This document shows, piece after piece, positions 12,828 through 24,841 of a stretch of DNA of 64,000 nucleotides. Source of the stretch: Paramecium octaurelia (taxonomy: Eukaryota > Ciliophora > Oligohymenophorea > Peniculida > Parameciidae). How positions within the stretch are numbered: the stretch's first letter is position 1; each line of letters opens with the position of its first letter. Where the stretch lies: contig CAJJDP010000016.1 in assembly GCA_905182995.1 (NCBI GenBank), positions 620,001-684,000 of the forward strand, read 5' to 3'. The notes under the pieces are model-generated. The model made no database searches, had not been told where the DNA came from, and was given only the letters and a program-made list of their open reading frames with translations. The translations under genes and the position numbers were made by a program.

Positions 12828-13967
12828 ATGCACACGACATAAGTATCCATATTTCATCATAACTAGACACCAAGAATAACAAATGATAATTTATTGGACT
12901 CTGTCTCAGAAATTAGATTCGGAAATAATGATATATTTGCTACAGGAGCTTGGGATGGCTATATCCGCTTTTATTAAATCCTTTCTCAAACTGGCATATA
13001 AACACAAATAGCTCTTGACTTTAAAAGCGTCATAGATTGTCAAGAACCGTAATATAATTTTTATATTCTTAGAGTGCTTTCTATTAGTTGGAAGAGAGAC
13101 ATGTCAATGATATTTGCGGCTTTGGCAGATAACACAGTTAGGGTTTATGATATTAAAACAGGGCAGAATATGGTTTTGGGTTATCACGACGATTGCCCGG
13201 CGAGATAAGTATTTTGGAATGATGAATTGTAAGTTTTGGTATCTTTGGGCTTTGACAAGAAGCTAAGATTATGGTCACTTAAATAAAACACTATGGGGAT
13301 GAAGCCATCTCCAGTTTATGAATTAAATTTGACTAGTATACCAACAGTGGGAGAACAAGATTAAAATGAAAGGATGTTTGCATATGCTGATATCGACTGC
13401 AAAATTAAGTGGTTTTCATGGGATAAAATTAGAGGCAACTTAAATAGCAATATTTCCAGGAATATTTTTGAGATTGAAGATTCAAAACTAGGAAACAGAT
13501 CATAAATTAGCACTTTATCAATTTCCCATAATTCAAAGTAAATGGGATATTGTTCAGTGGATGGAAGAGGAGCAGTAATGGAAATGAATGATAGATTAGA
13601 GGGGCAAAATAGAATTGTATACAAGTGTCACAAAAGAGAAGAAGATTCAAAATAGTCATTTAAATCAGAAAAAATTAATACATATTATGTTGTTAATTCA
13701 CTTCAATTTAATTGCAGATCATACGATTGGGTTAGTACAAGTTCATCAGATAGCACTATAATATTTTGGGATTTAAAAAAGAAAAACAAAATCACAACCA
13801 TACCATTTGATGCTCCGGTTATTGCGAGTCAAGTGTCTCCAGATGGCTACTTCTTAGCCTATGCCACTGGATATGATTGGGGATAAGGGCTAGATGGAAT
13901 CGATAATAGATTTTCAAATAATGTTGGAGCTGTTTTTATTGAAAAACAATAACTATATTATGTTTGA
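12828..13967 (+). CDS. RAE1: mRNA export factor RAE1/GLE2-like WD40 protein, 371 aa
   Basis: The frame with one 24-nt intron (13049-13072) encodes a seven-bladed WD propeller. Recognisable family features include the N-terminal DSVSEIRFGNNDIFATGAWD strand, PVLSISW after the splice site, and a C-terminal FLAYATGYDWGQGLDGI, which parallels the YDWSKG motif typical of RAE1/GLE2. RAE1 binds nuclear-pore Nup98-type partners through a GLEBS motif and acts in mRNA export and mitosis; this role is known from the family. BUB3 is the nearest alternative, but the length and the C-terminal motif fit RAE1 better. Confidence 0.82.
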
Positions 13968-14336
13968 TAAACTTAACTCCAGTATTGATAAATGTAATAT
14001 AAATTCTTATCTGTTGTCTTATTTTTAGAACATATAAAAAAAGTTGGATTTTAGGTGCTCATATAAATTATCGATATCCTAAAATCTTAACTGCTGCTTT
14101 TATTAATATTATTAAATTCCTCCCTTTTTTGGGTTCTTTCAATATTATTAGGGTATCAAACATTTTAGTATATAAAATATAATATTATCTACTACATCCT
14201 TAATAAAAAATTTTAATGTTGTTATGAAGAATAAAAAAGAACATTCTTCTTTTCATTCTTTTTCTAACATATTTATTCCATAGATGAAATATTTGTAATG
14301 TGGGATTTTTAAATTAATTTAATAAAGTTTACCAAA
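13968..14336. other. Intergenic spacer
   Basis: This 369-bp AT-rich spacer separates two plus-strand genes. No open frame or RNA gene was recognised. Confidence 0.45.
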
Positions 14337-14852
14337 ATGGGATCATCTTTGTGCTTTTAAGATTCTTAAAAATCAAACAATGAACTCAAATTAAGATGCA
14401 ACAAACAATATAGATTAAATGGACCTCCGCATTTATTCAAACCAACTCCAATAGTAAGTGTTTTGATGTTTGATGAATAAATTGAGAAGGAGGAGTCTCC
14501 ATAAACTGAAATTTTAGAATCTCTAAACAATAAATAAAATGTTTAGTAGTTTACATATATGGCTCAATAGTCAGAAGAGATCGATAGCACTTAATCAAAA
14601 CCTTGGATAAAAAAAACTTATGCTATTTAAACTATTAATGTATCTAATTTTAAAAATGATGAAAATAATAATAAAAACAATAATTATCAATTAAAAAACT
14701 CCAGTAGAGAACAAAATATATCGTCAGAAAAATACAAAAACTTGAAAGAAGATTCAAATGTTTCAATTTAATTGGGCCATTCAGGATCAATTTCAAATAA
14801 TACTTTTGATAAAAAGTAACTTAAAACTAATTGCCAAAACAAGAATAAATGA
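14337..14852 (+). CDS. Putative N-myristoylated hypothetical protein, 171 aa
   Basis: This intronless frame starts MGSSLCFQDSQKSN. Gly at position 2, Ser at 6-like spacing and an early Cys are compatible with N-myristoylation plus palmitoylation, which would place it at a membrane; this is inference. The rest is rich in Asn, Ser, Gln and Lys and looks disordered, with the short motif GPPHLFKPTPI near residue 35. The calculated frame is exactly 172 codons including the TGA. No family is recognised. Confidence 0.65.
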
Positions 14853-15270
14853 TAATTGATTATATTTTACCAAATTATAGACATAATATTTTCTTAATTA
14901 ATATTCCAGCAACTTCCACCACTAAAAATTCTATAAATAACTTCTTGTATTTTGAAAAGCAAAGTATAAAAGATGAAATTTCTTTAGAATACTTATCATA
15001 TAATAAGACTCTTAAATGATAGTTTCAATTTCCTTCTCATTCAATCATTTGTTGATCATATCTTTCCCCCTCCTCTAAATTTTATTTTCCAAAATACTAA
15101 TTAAAATTATTCCTTAATAGTTAATTAATAGAATTAATGCATTATTATGACTAAGAATACAAATTCTTCTCAATATCTAATTTAGAATTGTCTTTTCTAA
15201 TAACAGTTTCTAATTTATTTAAAATATAACTAAATTAGCTTTATAATTCATTAATAATTTTGATATATTT
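14853..15270. other. Intergenic spacer
   Basis: This 418-bp AT-rich region has only short open frames, including a weak ATG frame at about 15137 with no coding character. I assign nothing to it. Confidence 0.4.
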
Positions 15271-18013
15271 ATGAGTATTATTTAAAATACTTCCTAAGAA
15301 ATTAGAATTAATAATCTTTAGATTGATTTAAAGCAATTGTCAACCAATACTAATTTATATATGCTTTAATCACAAGATGAAATAGCATCCTTAAATGACA
15401 AGATAAATCAGATCATCAATTAATAAAATCAGCATGCTTCCGTAAATAAATGATTCTATAGCTAGAGCTTAAATGTTATTCAAGAGAAATTGAATCAGAG
15501 AGTAGAAAAAATTTTTTTGGAACATGAAGCAAGTTTAATAAATAAGATAAAAGAAATTGAAGAGTAAAAATTAATGTAACACGAAGAGGAAATAAAAAAG
15601 AGAGAAGAAATGTTCAATAAATTTGTGTAGCTTGATTAGCAGGTAGATAAATTGGATAAAAAATTTGAATTAAAGGCCAACGACAAGTTTATAGTTAGTA
15701 CTATATAAAGTAATCTAATGAATAATCAATTACTTCAGCAAACATTAATTGATAAAGCTATTAAGTTAATTGATGATCTATTAAAATAGAAAGTTGAGGA
15801 AATGTAAAAATGGACTGACGAAAAGATTTAGTAATAATATTATCAGATATAAAACTTTTCCACTTATCTCAGAAAATCAGAACGAGTAGTTGAAGAACTC
15901 TAAAGTGCCATTACACTAACCAAAAATTCAACTATAGAATTTGAAAAGGAGTTTACATAATAGATCAACGACATTTCTTAAAAAAACCAAATTTTTAAGG
16001 AAACGATCACGATCCAAACTAAGGGGTATTAATTCCAAATTATTGTAGAATGCTTAATCAAAGTTCACAAATAAAATAATAATTTGATTAGTTAGAATAA
16101 AAAAATTAACTTGAGTTTTAAAATATACAAGAAAAACAAAGTAACATCACAAATTAAATTCAAACTAAGTTCGATCAAATCAATCACTATATTCAATTTT
16201 GTTTGAATAGTTCAGAACAAAAAGTATATTCTTAATGCAAATAAGAAGATTAAGAATTAATGGAAAAACTTACAAACTAGTTTGAAACTAGATTTAAAAC
16301 TCTTCAAGAGAAGACAGTCTCCTTAGAATAAGAACTAAATAATTAATCAGAAATTTGCAACTAAACAAAAGAAAAATTAAATAATTTCTTAAAGAGCTAA
16401 TAGGTTCATTAAAGGTTGTATCAAAAAAAGGATGGAATGCATCATTACAATTCGAAATAAAGTGTAAAGGATTAGCTATTAGTTATTGACAATTTATTTA
16501 GATATATCTCATAAATATACTCGCAAATACATAAATCAATCAAAACAGAAGAAAATGAATAACTCTAAACTATTCAAGATTCTACAAGGCATTCATAATC
16601 ATGTTCATAAGTTGTCCTCGTCGTTGAACAAACCTAATCAACAAAAAAAATACATGTATCTCCAAATAAAAGTCCTGATAGAGTTGAAAAAGTAACAAGT
16701 GATAAAGTGGATCTGAAGGACTAAAGAACACTGGTGTCCTCTGTAGAAAGAAATAAAGGGGAAGTTCATAAAAATTAAGATAAAAGTCCTTTTACAACTC
16801 TAGAAAAACCGAGTCATGCTGCTAAAGTTGGGGAAGACATCTTTAGTGATTAAAAGTTATAAGAATCAAATCATCACCCATTGTTAGTAGTCGGAAAGAG
16901 TATCATTATTTAATTATAATAGCTTAATTGTTGGATATAAGACCATAGTAAGATTTATTTTCTTTACAATAAAAAGTCAAGAAAATCCAGGGGATCCTAG
17001 GGGTCGACTTACTCGGCTAAAGACAGAATAATAATATTTATTAAGGTTAAAGGTGTAATTCTGCTTCCAAAAGACTACCCAAGATAAATTCAAGAAATTT
17101 AAATTTTAGCATTGATTGAAATGAAATTAAAAGCATCAAAAAATCATATTACTCTTTAAATTTATCTAAAACAAAGAGGTTAACAATTTATAAATTTCCT
17201 TATATAAATAAAATTGTATTTCTCATGCTTAATTTAAAAAAGCATTCCGAATAAGATGTGGATTCTTTGATTGATTCAATGCTTAGATTGATTGAATACA
17301 TGACTAATAACCCTGCTATTAAACGTTAGATTTTTGAATCCTTCAATTAAGAAGACTTAGAAAAAATTTTGAAAAATTTGAATGAAAAAAAAAGCATTTT
17401 TCTTCGTAAAGTTTCTTGCATATTTTTATGTATTGTTCTACAGAATGAAGAAAATTGTCAAAATTTTATGAGATCTTTTGATCTAATTCCTATAAATTCT
17501 AAGATAGCTTTGAATGGTATCCCAGAAAAATTAAGTTTGCACATGACAAGTGATTTGTTATAAAAGCTCAATTAAATTTAACCATCTGAAAATAGTTTAT
17601 GTTGGTATTATCCTTTGTAAATGGCAAGGGAGAAACTGCCAAACTTATCTTATTTCTAACTTAATTCAAAAGAGTTGAAAAAATAAATTAATGATTTTGT
17701 AGATCCATCAGAATGTATGATTGGAACTACCTATAGAAAGCTACCAATACAAACTCCTTATTCAGATATTTAAAATTGGAGCAATAGGAATGAACATCAT
17801 CATAAAATGAGCATCTCTCCTGTGAATAAATAGATGGCTTCTTTGATTTTGCCGTTAAAAGAAATAAACAACCCAAAATATTATTAGAAATACGTAGCAA
17901 AATCTTTCAATCAATAATAATACAAGAACCTACTTAGTAATACTGAGAGAGCAGAAACTTCTTATGAGAAACAATAACCAAGATCATAAATTCCAAAAAA
18001 TAAATTTTTATGA
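15271..18013 (+). CDS. Long coiled-coil protein with helical C-terminal domain
   Basis: The frame begins MSIIQNTSQEIRINNLQID. It continues as coiled coil (EKLNQRVEKIFLEHEASLIN and similar) through introns near 15444-15467 (24 nt) and about 16060-16095 (29 nt). From about 17230 the protein changes to a compact, Leu-rich helical domain with armadillo-like character (DVDSLIDSMLRLIEYMTN, KKSIFLRKVSCIFLCIVLQ), and it ends near 18013 in a polar tail. Between 16960 and 17250 I could not find one unambiguous splice solution; two frames must be joined there. A cilium or basal-body scaffold would fit but is unproven. An alternative is two adjacent genes split near 17.2 kb. Confidence 0.6.
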
Positions 18014-18157
18014 TGCCAAAATTCTAAATGAAGCTAAAGTTTGCATTTATATATGATTAAAAATTTTTACTTATTATCAACTAACACTCCATCTTTCTTC
18101 AAGTTTAATTATGCTTAGTAATACATATTATTATTATAAAAATTATTATATAGAAAT

Positions 18158-19355
18158 ATGGATATTGAGTAGAAGAGAAAAATTAAAGTCAAAACAATAT
18201 CTCAATAAGTCTTTGAGTTCGAAGTACCTCAAGATGTATTAAAAAATAATATAAACGTAGATAACAATTGCAGACTTAAAAAAAGAAATTTTTGAGAAAT
18301 CTTAAGTTCCTATAGATAGATAAAGATTGATCTTTTTGGGAAAGGCACTTCTTGATAATTAAAAATTAAATGAAATAAGTATTTAATAAATAGAAAATTA
18401 GTTAAGGAAGATGATCAGACAATTCATTTGATGGCCATTACTCATCCACAATAAACTCAATAGGCATAATAAAATTAAAATCAATAGTAACAATAGAGGT
18501 TTTAATTTGTGCCTGGAATTCAAACTACTACATAAATCCATATAGGAGGAGGAGGAGGAGGTAATTGTTTTATGTATATTTCTACATTAGATGGCTAACC
18601 ATTTATGCCACCAGAATTAGCAAATATTCTATCTATGTTTGGACCTCCAATAATCAGGACATAATAACAATAGTAACCGCCGTAATAATAAGCTTAAACT
18701 ACTCAATAAAGTTAATAATAATAACAATAATAGCAATAATAATAGCAATAATAGCAATAATAGCAGTAATAATAATAATAGTAAAATTTACCAAGTTAAC
18801 CCACACCTACTAGATAATAACAATAAATACCTTAATAATAAAACCAACCATAATTACAATAAGTAACTTTATTACCAAATGACTAATCTGGTGTTGGAGT
18901 ACTTCTTCCAACAGAACAAATTCAATAATTAAGTAGAATACTGGGCAATTTTTATTAGTCTTCATTATTTGGATTATAATTTTAATTACCCTAAATGACA
19001 GAGCATAGAAATAACATTACAGTGTTGGGTCATTATCTTCATTAATTATGCTATGTTCTTTAAAGATCTTTACCAGTCTTATAAAGAGTATCAGATCTGT
19101 TAATGAGGGAACCATTTTTAACTTCTGAAACATAAAGAAGAGAAACAATGCAGCTAAGTAGAGACTCAGCAACAGTTGTCTAATCAATAAATAGGATGAC
19201 TAGTGATTTATATTCTGCTTTGCTTCGATTTTTAGTTCTTGGATCTGCTCCAGGATAATTTTAATTATAGGTACCAAACTAATTAATAGCTCACAATCAT
19301 CACCGTCATCATCATGGAATTATCAATGTATAACATTAACATATTGCCAGAAATC

Positions 19356-19392
<37 letters not shown>

Positions 19393-20777
19393 GTAATAAT
19401 AATAATAATAATAATAAAATCAATAAACTTAATCATAATCAACCTAGTAATCATAATCAACGTAATAATCCTAATCATAATCAACTTAATAATAATAATA
19501 ACCATAATAAAATTTGTTAAGTTCATTAGGTCAGATGTTAAATTAATTTTCATAAAATCAAAATTTATAATAAAATAATTAACAACAGATACAAGTTGAA
19601 TAATAAGGGGATCAAATTATTATTGATGCTTAAGTTTTAGAGATTGATGCAGGAAGCGAATCAGAATCAAATTAAACTGGATAGTAATAATAAAATAATA
19701 ATCCTTTAAACGCTATCAATAATTTAGTGAAGTATTTATTGTTTTTATAATTTAGCAACATAATTAATTTAGAATAATAATAAAACCAATTTTAACCCCA
19801 ACAATAATTTGGATCTCAGCAATAATCTTAGCCATAAGGGCAAAATTAATAACCCCAATAACAATAGAGTACCCAGAACGTACCTTAATAAGCACAATCG
19901 ATTATGTCTGGTTTGCTTGGAAATCTAGGGCTAGGAGGTCAACAAGGAGGAGCCAATTTATTGACAATGACTTTACAAGAACTTATTATGTAAAATTATT
20001 CAAATCAAATGGAAGATGGCGATATAGAAATTTTATATATATTTTCATAAGTTAAAGTAGCGGATATAATGGCTGCACAGTTCTCAGGCAATTATTCATT
20101 TTTAGATGGATTACAAGGAAGCATTAAAGATAATTTACATAATTTAATAAGCAAAAATGAAGGAAGAATAGAATTAATCGAAAAAATAGCAAATTCATTT
20201 TTATCTACAGTAGTTCCTAAAGGAAGTGATTAGAATTTATTAATCGAAGGATTTGAACCAAGAATTACAGCTTCAGAAGCTCTGGTAAAACATATCAAAT
20301 AATTTTTCTTAATAATTGAAAAGGATTATACAAATAGTGTTGAAAAGTTTAGTGATGCAATAGTCAGTCAATTCTTTAAAATGATTGGAGAAACTGCTTA
20401 TGAAGTTTCAGAGGGATTAGTTCATGGTCTTGATGATTACAAATTAGTTATTTAGTACTTAAAACTATCATTATTAGGGCAAACCTTTAGGAGTTATTAA
20501 GAAAATCTGTTGGTCAAGAAATGGCTATGATATTTGGTAATATGCTCTGGGGCATGATAGAAAGGTCCTATAATTAACATAAAAAATCTCTTGAATAATC
20601 GCAATCAAAAATATAATAAGAAGAGTAGTTAACAGAGGAATAAGTAAGATTAATTGGTTATAAATTTAGTTGTTAAAGGAGATTAATGAGGCTAGTTAAG
20701 CTTGCAAATAAAATAGCCAAGTTAATTTTTCTAATGAATATAAAAAAGGAGATCCAGACTATAAAGATTTTGATTGA
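18158..20777 (+). CDS. Gln-rich ubiquitin-like-domain protein (BAG6/ubiquilin-like), about 830 aa
   Basis: The N-terminus reads as a ubiquitin-like domain: IKVKTISQQVFEFEVPQD, then IFEKSQVPIDRQRLIFLGKA, then LLDNQKLNEI and DDQTIHLMAI. Introns of 25, 23 and 30 nt occur within and just after it. A Gly run, long polyglutamine and Gln/Asn/Ser-rich segments follow. The helical C-terminal half has segments such as GRIELIEKIANSFLS and VSEGLVHGLDDYKLVIQ, with further introns at 20455-20477 (23 nt) and about 20648 (26 nt). It ends GDPDYKDFD. With these five introns the frame is exactly 831 codons. The order Ubl, low-complexity region, helical C-terminus resembles BAG6/Scythe and ubiquilin chaperones that hand substrates to the proteasome. 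The exact family is inference. Confidence 0.75.
18713..18784 (+). repeat. Polyglutamine run written mostly in reassigned stop codons
   Basis: Twenty-four consecutive glutamine codons lie in the frame of the ubiquitin-domain gene. I count 14 TAA, 5 TAG, 4 CAA and 1 CAG, so 19 of 24 would be stops in the standard code. Confidence 0.9.
19355..19417 (+). repeat. Second polyglutamine run, an almost pure TAA/TAG tract
   Basis: Twenty-one glutamine codons occur in a row; only the first is CAA and the rest are TAA or TAG. A Gln/Ser/Thr-rich imperfect repeat (QSQSTQQ) follows to about 19510. In other frames the same DNA reads as poly-Asn or poly-Ile, which are not real proteins. Confidence 0.9.
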
Positions 20778-21154
20778 TATATTTGGAATTTGTATGAGAA
20801 TATTATTATCTAATTATCTACTTGTTATTAAATACTCTAGAATAATCTAATTATTTTTAGTTTGATTTTATTATTAGAAGAAAAAAATCTTTTAAGTTAA
20901 TTAAATGATTAACCATATAATTGAAAGTAGAAATCCTATTTTTGTTTCCAAAGTCGATTAGTATAAGTGTATATCCAAAATTTCATATAATCTTTTTATT
21001 GATGAAACAATGGCAGTATAATTATTTCTATAATTCATATGAAAAGGAAAGTTATTTCTTAAATGCATAATGAAGTTTGCTGAATCTTCTTAAGAATTTA
21101 TTTATAATTATTTTTTCCTGATTAGTATTATATTTAATTAATTTTTTTAAATAA
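20778..21154. other. Intergenic spacer
   Basis: This AT-rich spacer lies upstream of SEM1. No coding frame was recognised. Confidence 0.45.
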
Positions 21155-21404
21155 ATGTCTAACAAAATAGAAGAAGAGAAGCCTGTATAACAACCATAAT
21201 AAATACAAAAAATCTTTGATGAAGATGATGATGATTTCGAAGAATTTGAATAAGAGGGTAACTATTTGAATATGATAAATGATAGATTTGGAAGTGAATC
21301 ATGATTTGAAAATTGATATCAAATAATGGAGAGAGGACTGGGATGATGAAGATCTGACAGATGAGTTTTCAATTTAATTGAAATAAGAATTAGCCCAAAA
21401 ATGA
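21155..21404 (+). CDS. SEM1: SEM1/DSS1, small acidic proteasome lid subunit, 73 aa
   Basis: With one 28-nt intron (21258-21285) the product is 73 aa. It has the two hallmark acidic/aromatic segments of DSS1/SEM1: DEDDDDFEEFEQED in the N-terminal half, and WREDWDDEDLTDEFSIQLKQ followed by ELAQK at the C-terminus. The family is about 70 aa, very acidic and intrinsically disordered. It acts in the 26S proteasome lid, in TREX-2 mRNA export complexes and with BRCA2-type proteins. Length, charge pattern and the W..DWDD..DDFS order make this identification strong. Confidence 0.93.
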
Positions 21405-21422
21405 TATATAATATTAAAAATT

Positions 21423-21839
21423 ATGGACTTTTATTAAATAGCTGCTAAAAATTACTTAAATTTGAATTCTGCTGATAATGATATTAACATTAAAATTAGA
21501 TATATGAGAAAAGATGTTCTCAATACCAATTATACTTTAAGTAGGAAGAATTTAATAAAGATCTTACAAATATGCCAAAAGAATTTAGAGATAATTACCT
21601 TTATTAATAGAAGAACATAATTTATAAGAAAGAGGAAAGAAATAACCTATCGATGGTGAGGATATAATATTTAATTAAAGTTGATCAAAATTCATGTTGG
21701 TTATGAGGATCTAAATTTCAAATTGAGAAATTTTGTCTAAATATTTTTAAATCCAGGTGTGATATTAAAGGTACAAATTAAGAAATTTCTTATGGCTTAA
21801 AGGCAATAAACAGTTAATCTTGTTTCTTCTAACTTTTGA
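21423..21839 (+). CDS. Small hypothetical protein, 121 aa
   Basis: The frame starts MDFYQIAAKNYLNLNSADND only 18 bp after the SEM1 stop. Two introns (26 nt near 21518 and 25 nt near 21656) give 122 codons including TGA, ending RQQTVNLVSSNF. It is mixed alpha/beta in character and basic, with no membrane segment. The very short gap suggests either closely packed independent genes, as elsewhere here, or a shared promoter. The family is not recognised. Confidence 0.6.
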
Positions 21840-22339
21840 AAATATGTTGTAAATAAAATACATTGCTGTTTTATATTTTTTTTGGTTATGGCTGTCTTTG
21901 TTTGTAATAAATCTAAACCTATCCCAGTAAACGAAACATAGGTAAATCAAAAACCATTTCAAGTCTTTGAATTTGTTCATTAATCGTTTATCTCATAGAA
22001 TATTTGAAAGGAATTTTCATTATCATTTCTGATAAGAGATTTAGAATTATTTTATTTGCAGATTATATATCTGATTGCATCTAAATAACAGAAAAATTTA
22101 AAATTAGATTTTATTATAGAATCAAGAATTATTCAGTATTTTGTTCCTAAGTGAGATGATCTTTAGGTTTTTAGATTTCTAAAATTTATTCTATTTTACT
22201 CTATCAAATAAAATATTTCTTATTTAGAGAATTTGATAAGAAAAACTGGAAAAAAATTAAAATTTGTTCTTAATTCAAAGACTATAAATTTTTAGCATAA
22301 ATTATATTTGATAATGTATTTTATACGCTTAGATTATAA
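21840..22339. other. Intergenic spacer between convergent genes
   Basis: This 500-bp AT-rich region lies between converging ends. Frames are short and lack coding character. Confidence 0.4.
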
Positions 22340-23102
22340 TCAGTAGTTTTTTAAAATATTAAAAAAGTCTTAAGGTACTTTACTTTAAACAATTATTTTC
22401 CTTTTGTTCTTTTGGTTCTGGTTTTTAAAGATTTTTTTTAAATCACAAGTATTTAGTAATAATAAATCTAAAATTCTTTCTGTAGATTATGGATGCTCTT
22501 TATAACCACCGCTCTTAATTTTATTTAAGTCTTCCAAACATTTTTCGATGCTAAAGTTGTTTTATTTGGCATTAATATTTTCAGATATGACTGGTAATAC
22601 TGGAATCTTGATTTTATCCTGGTTATTATGTTAAGGTGATTGTTTCTTATTTAATACAGGGAGAGAATATCTTTTCGGTTATTTATCTAAGTTATTGCTG
22701 ATTTAGAAAGGGTTCTAAGAAGAATAGTTATTATATTTACAGAACCTCTTTGAGAACTTTTTCATTAATTATTTTATTATCGCCTCTTTATCTATTCTCT
22801 TAAATGCAATATAAACTTTTTTCTAATGTTTTTATTTTCTTTAATTCTTCTAAACTTACATCAACAGAATTGTTGTATCTAACATTATAGCCTAATGAAT
22901 CCCTTCCCAATTTTGTTGTTTTGTGTTTAATTTGATGTGGTTAAGTTACTTTATAAATCTAATGGATGGTAGTTTTATCGACTGACTTCCTAGGACTAAT
23001 TGCAGGATGTTAAGTATTCACATGAACCGAGTATTTGTTGTCATATTAAATATGAGTATTATCTATAGAATTTCTTAAACGAAGAGCTAAGCTGGATCTC
23101 AT
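22340..23102 (-). CDS. Basic hypothetical protein, 245 aa
   Basis: The frame begins MRSSLALRLRNSIDNTHIQY and, after removal of a 25-nt intron at 22792-22816, runs open to TGA at 22340, exactly 246 codons. It is Lys/Gln/Asn-rich and mostly polar. There is a short helical segment in the middle (KEAIIKQLMKKFSKRF) and another near the C-terminus (STERILDLLLLNTCDLKK). No signal peptide, membrane segment or known domain is visible. Confidence 0.7.
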
Positions 23103-23595
23103 AATATAAGTGTGAAATTTAAGTTTATAAATCAATTATAATACTCTATTCATTAAATATGAATTCCTAAATTGTATTATTACTGCTTCTTTGTTTTAAC
23201 GATTTCTATAGGATTCGGGTTGTTCTTAAATTTGATAGTCATAATTGTTGTTTGTTCCAAAAAAATGAAACAACTTTGATTTAAAACTAACAATGAATAT
23301 ATTTAAAAAATATTAATAAAGTATCTTATGTTGCAACACTTCTATTTTACTAGATACATACTAGTTTTAAATAAATTTGTATGTATAAATATTCGAAGTC
23401 ACTTTGAAAATAAAAGTATGAAAATCAGAAATAATATTCTCCGATTACATTCTTTATTATATTTTACACTAAAACTAGCTCTAATTAATTGTAATGCAGC
23501 TATATAATAATATATAAACTTAAGTACATTTATCGAAATTCATACTAATTGCTAAAGAAAATAATAAAATTCTTTAAAAAAAATTAATTAATTAC
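23103..23595. other. Intergenic, divergent promoters
   Basis: This 493-bp AT-rich spacer separates two divergent genes. No feature was recognised. Confidence 0.45.
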
Positions 23596-24741
23596 ATGGA
23601 CTAGTATTGGGGGAATGCTAACACTCAAAGCAATTATTAAAATTAAGAAACAACTCAGGATATGAGACCCTTGAAAGGATATAAAAATTAGAATTAAAAT
23701 ATTTAGAACTAAAATGGAAATTATGATTAGTAAGTAGAAGTCGCGCCTCTTAAAGGGTATAAATAAATGAACAAGGCTTCTGGGGCATACTTTAATTAGT
23801 AAAATTAAGACATGCCCAAAAGAGGATATTAAAAACATAATAAAAAACATTAATCAGAGATAACATACTATAACTAATAAGTGTAAGTTCCGAATCCGCA
23901 AACTGATTAAGGATGTTACTCTAATTAATATCAATAATTCAGTTAATATCCTGAAAGGTAAAATACGGAACAATACAACAATAGAGATAACCAAAACAGG
24001 GGTTATTTTCGGAATACGTAGAATAATACAGTATATTAGCGAGATGATAAATATTTCTAAATGCCTTAAATGCCTTAATATTCTAATAATATTTTCTATT
24101 AATTCCAAACATAGTTCTTAAGGGCTAATAATTATTATGACATTAATGAATTAAGGGCCAATTTTAGCTCATTAAGATAACTAAATAAAAATCATATGCC
24201 TACTCATAATTCTCATTTTGTGCTGATAAGACCTAAAAATGGATTTTAAAATATTCATAAGGCAATCAAGTATGGGGTTTGGTGTTCGACATCTTAAGTT
24301 AATCAAGAACTATCATAATTATACAAGGACAAAGGTCAATCTGTTTATTTAATATTTTTTCCTTTAGGCTAAACTTCTAAACTTATAGGAATTGCATAAA
24401 TGATAAGTGATTATGATCCTAAAGAGACTTATAAATACTGGGATAACGATGGAATTTATAAAGGTTCTTTTGGATTAATTTGGCATTCAATAAAATATGT
24501 CGATCCAGAAATAATTCCAAAATTGACTTATGAGATTCGGAGAGGAACAGTAAGAGAATTCGATGTTTGGTAATTGAGAGATGGAAATTAAATTGGATAT
24601 TAAGATGCAATGAAAATATTTCACATATTTAATCAGGCTCCTGAGAACCCTTCTGTTTTTGAACACTTCAATGTGTTAGACATATAAGAAGTATATTATA
24701 TATTTTAAAGGAAAAGGATTAAAAGAGAAGCAATAAATTGA
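23596..24741 (+). CDS. YTH-domain protein, putative N6-methyladenosine reader, 381 aa
   Basis: This intronless frame has a Tyr/Gln/Asn-rich disordered N-terminal half and a YTH domain from about residue 205 to 345. Family landmarks are FVLIRPKNGFQNIHKAIKYG, VWCSTSQVNQELSQLYK, QSVYLIFFPLGQTSKLIGIA and KGSFGLIWHSIKYVD. YTH domains bind m6A in RNA through an aromatic cage. The first cage Trp (in VWCST) and the Trp in YWDNDG are present, while the position usually occupied by a second Trp in the QDKW-type segment reads Tyr (GIYKGSF). The disordered Gln/Tyr-rich N-terminus is typical of cytoplasmic YTHDF-type readers. The assignment rests on the strong domain match. Confidence 0.9.
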
Positions 24742-24841
24742 AAAATTAGGAAGAAGAAGAAATTTAATTAAAATAAAAAGGATTAAAGAAAAAATATTAA
24801 TATTGATGATTTTCTATAATTGATTTAATTTTTATTATATT

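Noticed and set aside
19314..19553. Poly-Asn (plus) and poly-Ile (minus) frames over the TAA repeat
   Set aside because: They are other-frame readings of the polyglutamine tract; the frame continuous with the ubiquitin-domain gene is the glutamine one.
21765..21980. 71-aa minus-strand ORF
   Set aside because: It overlaps the 3' end of the 121-aa gene on the other strand and extends into non-coding DNA without coding character.
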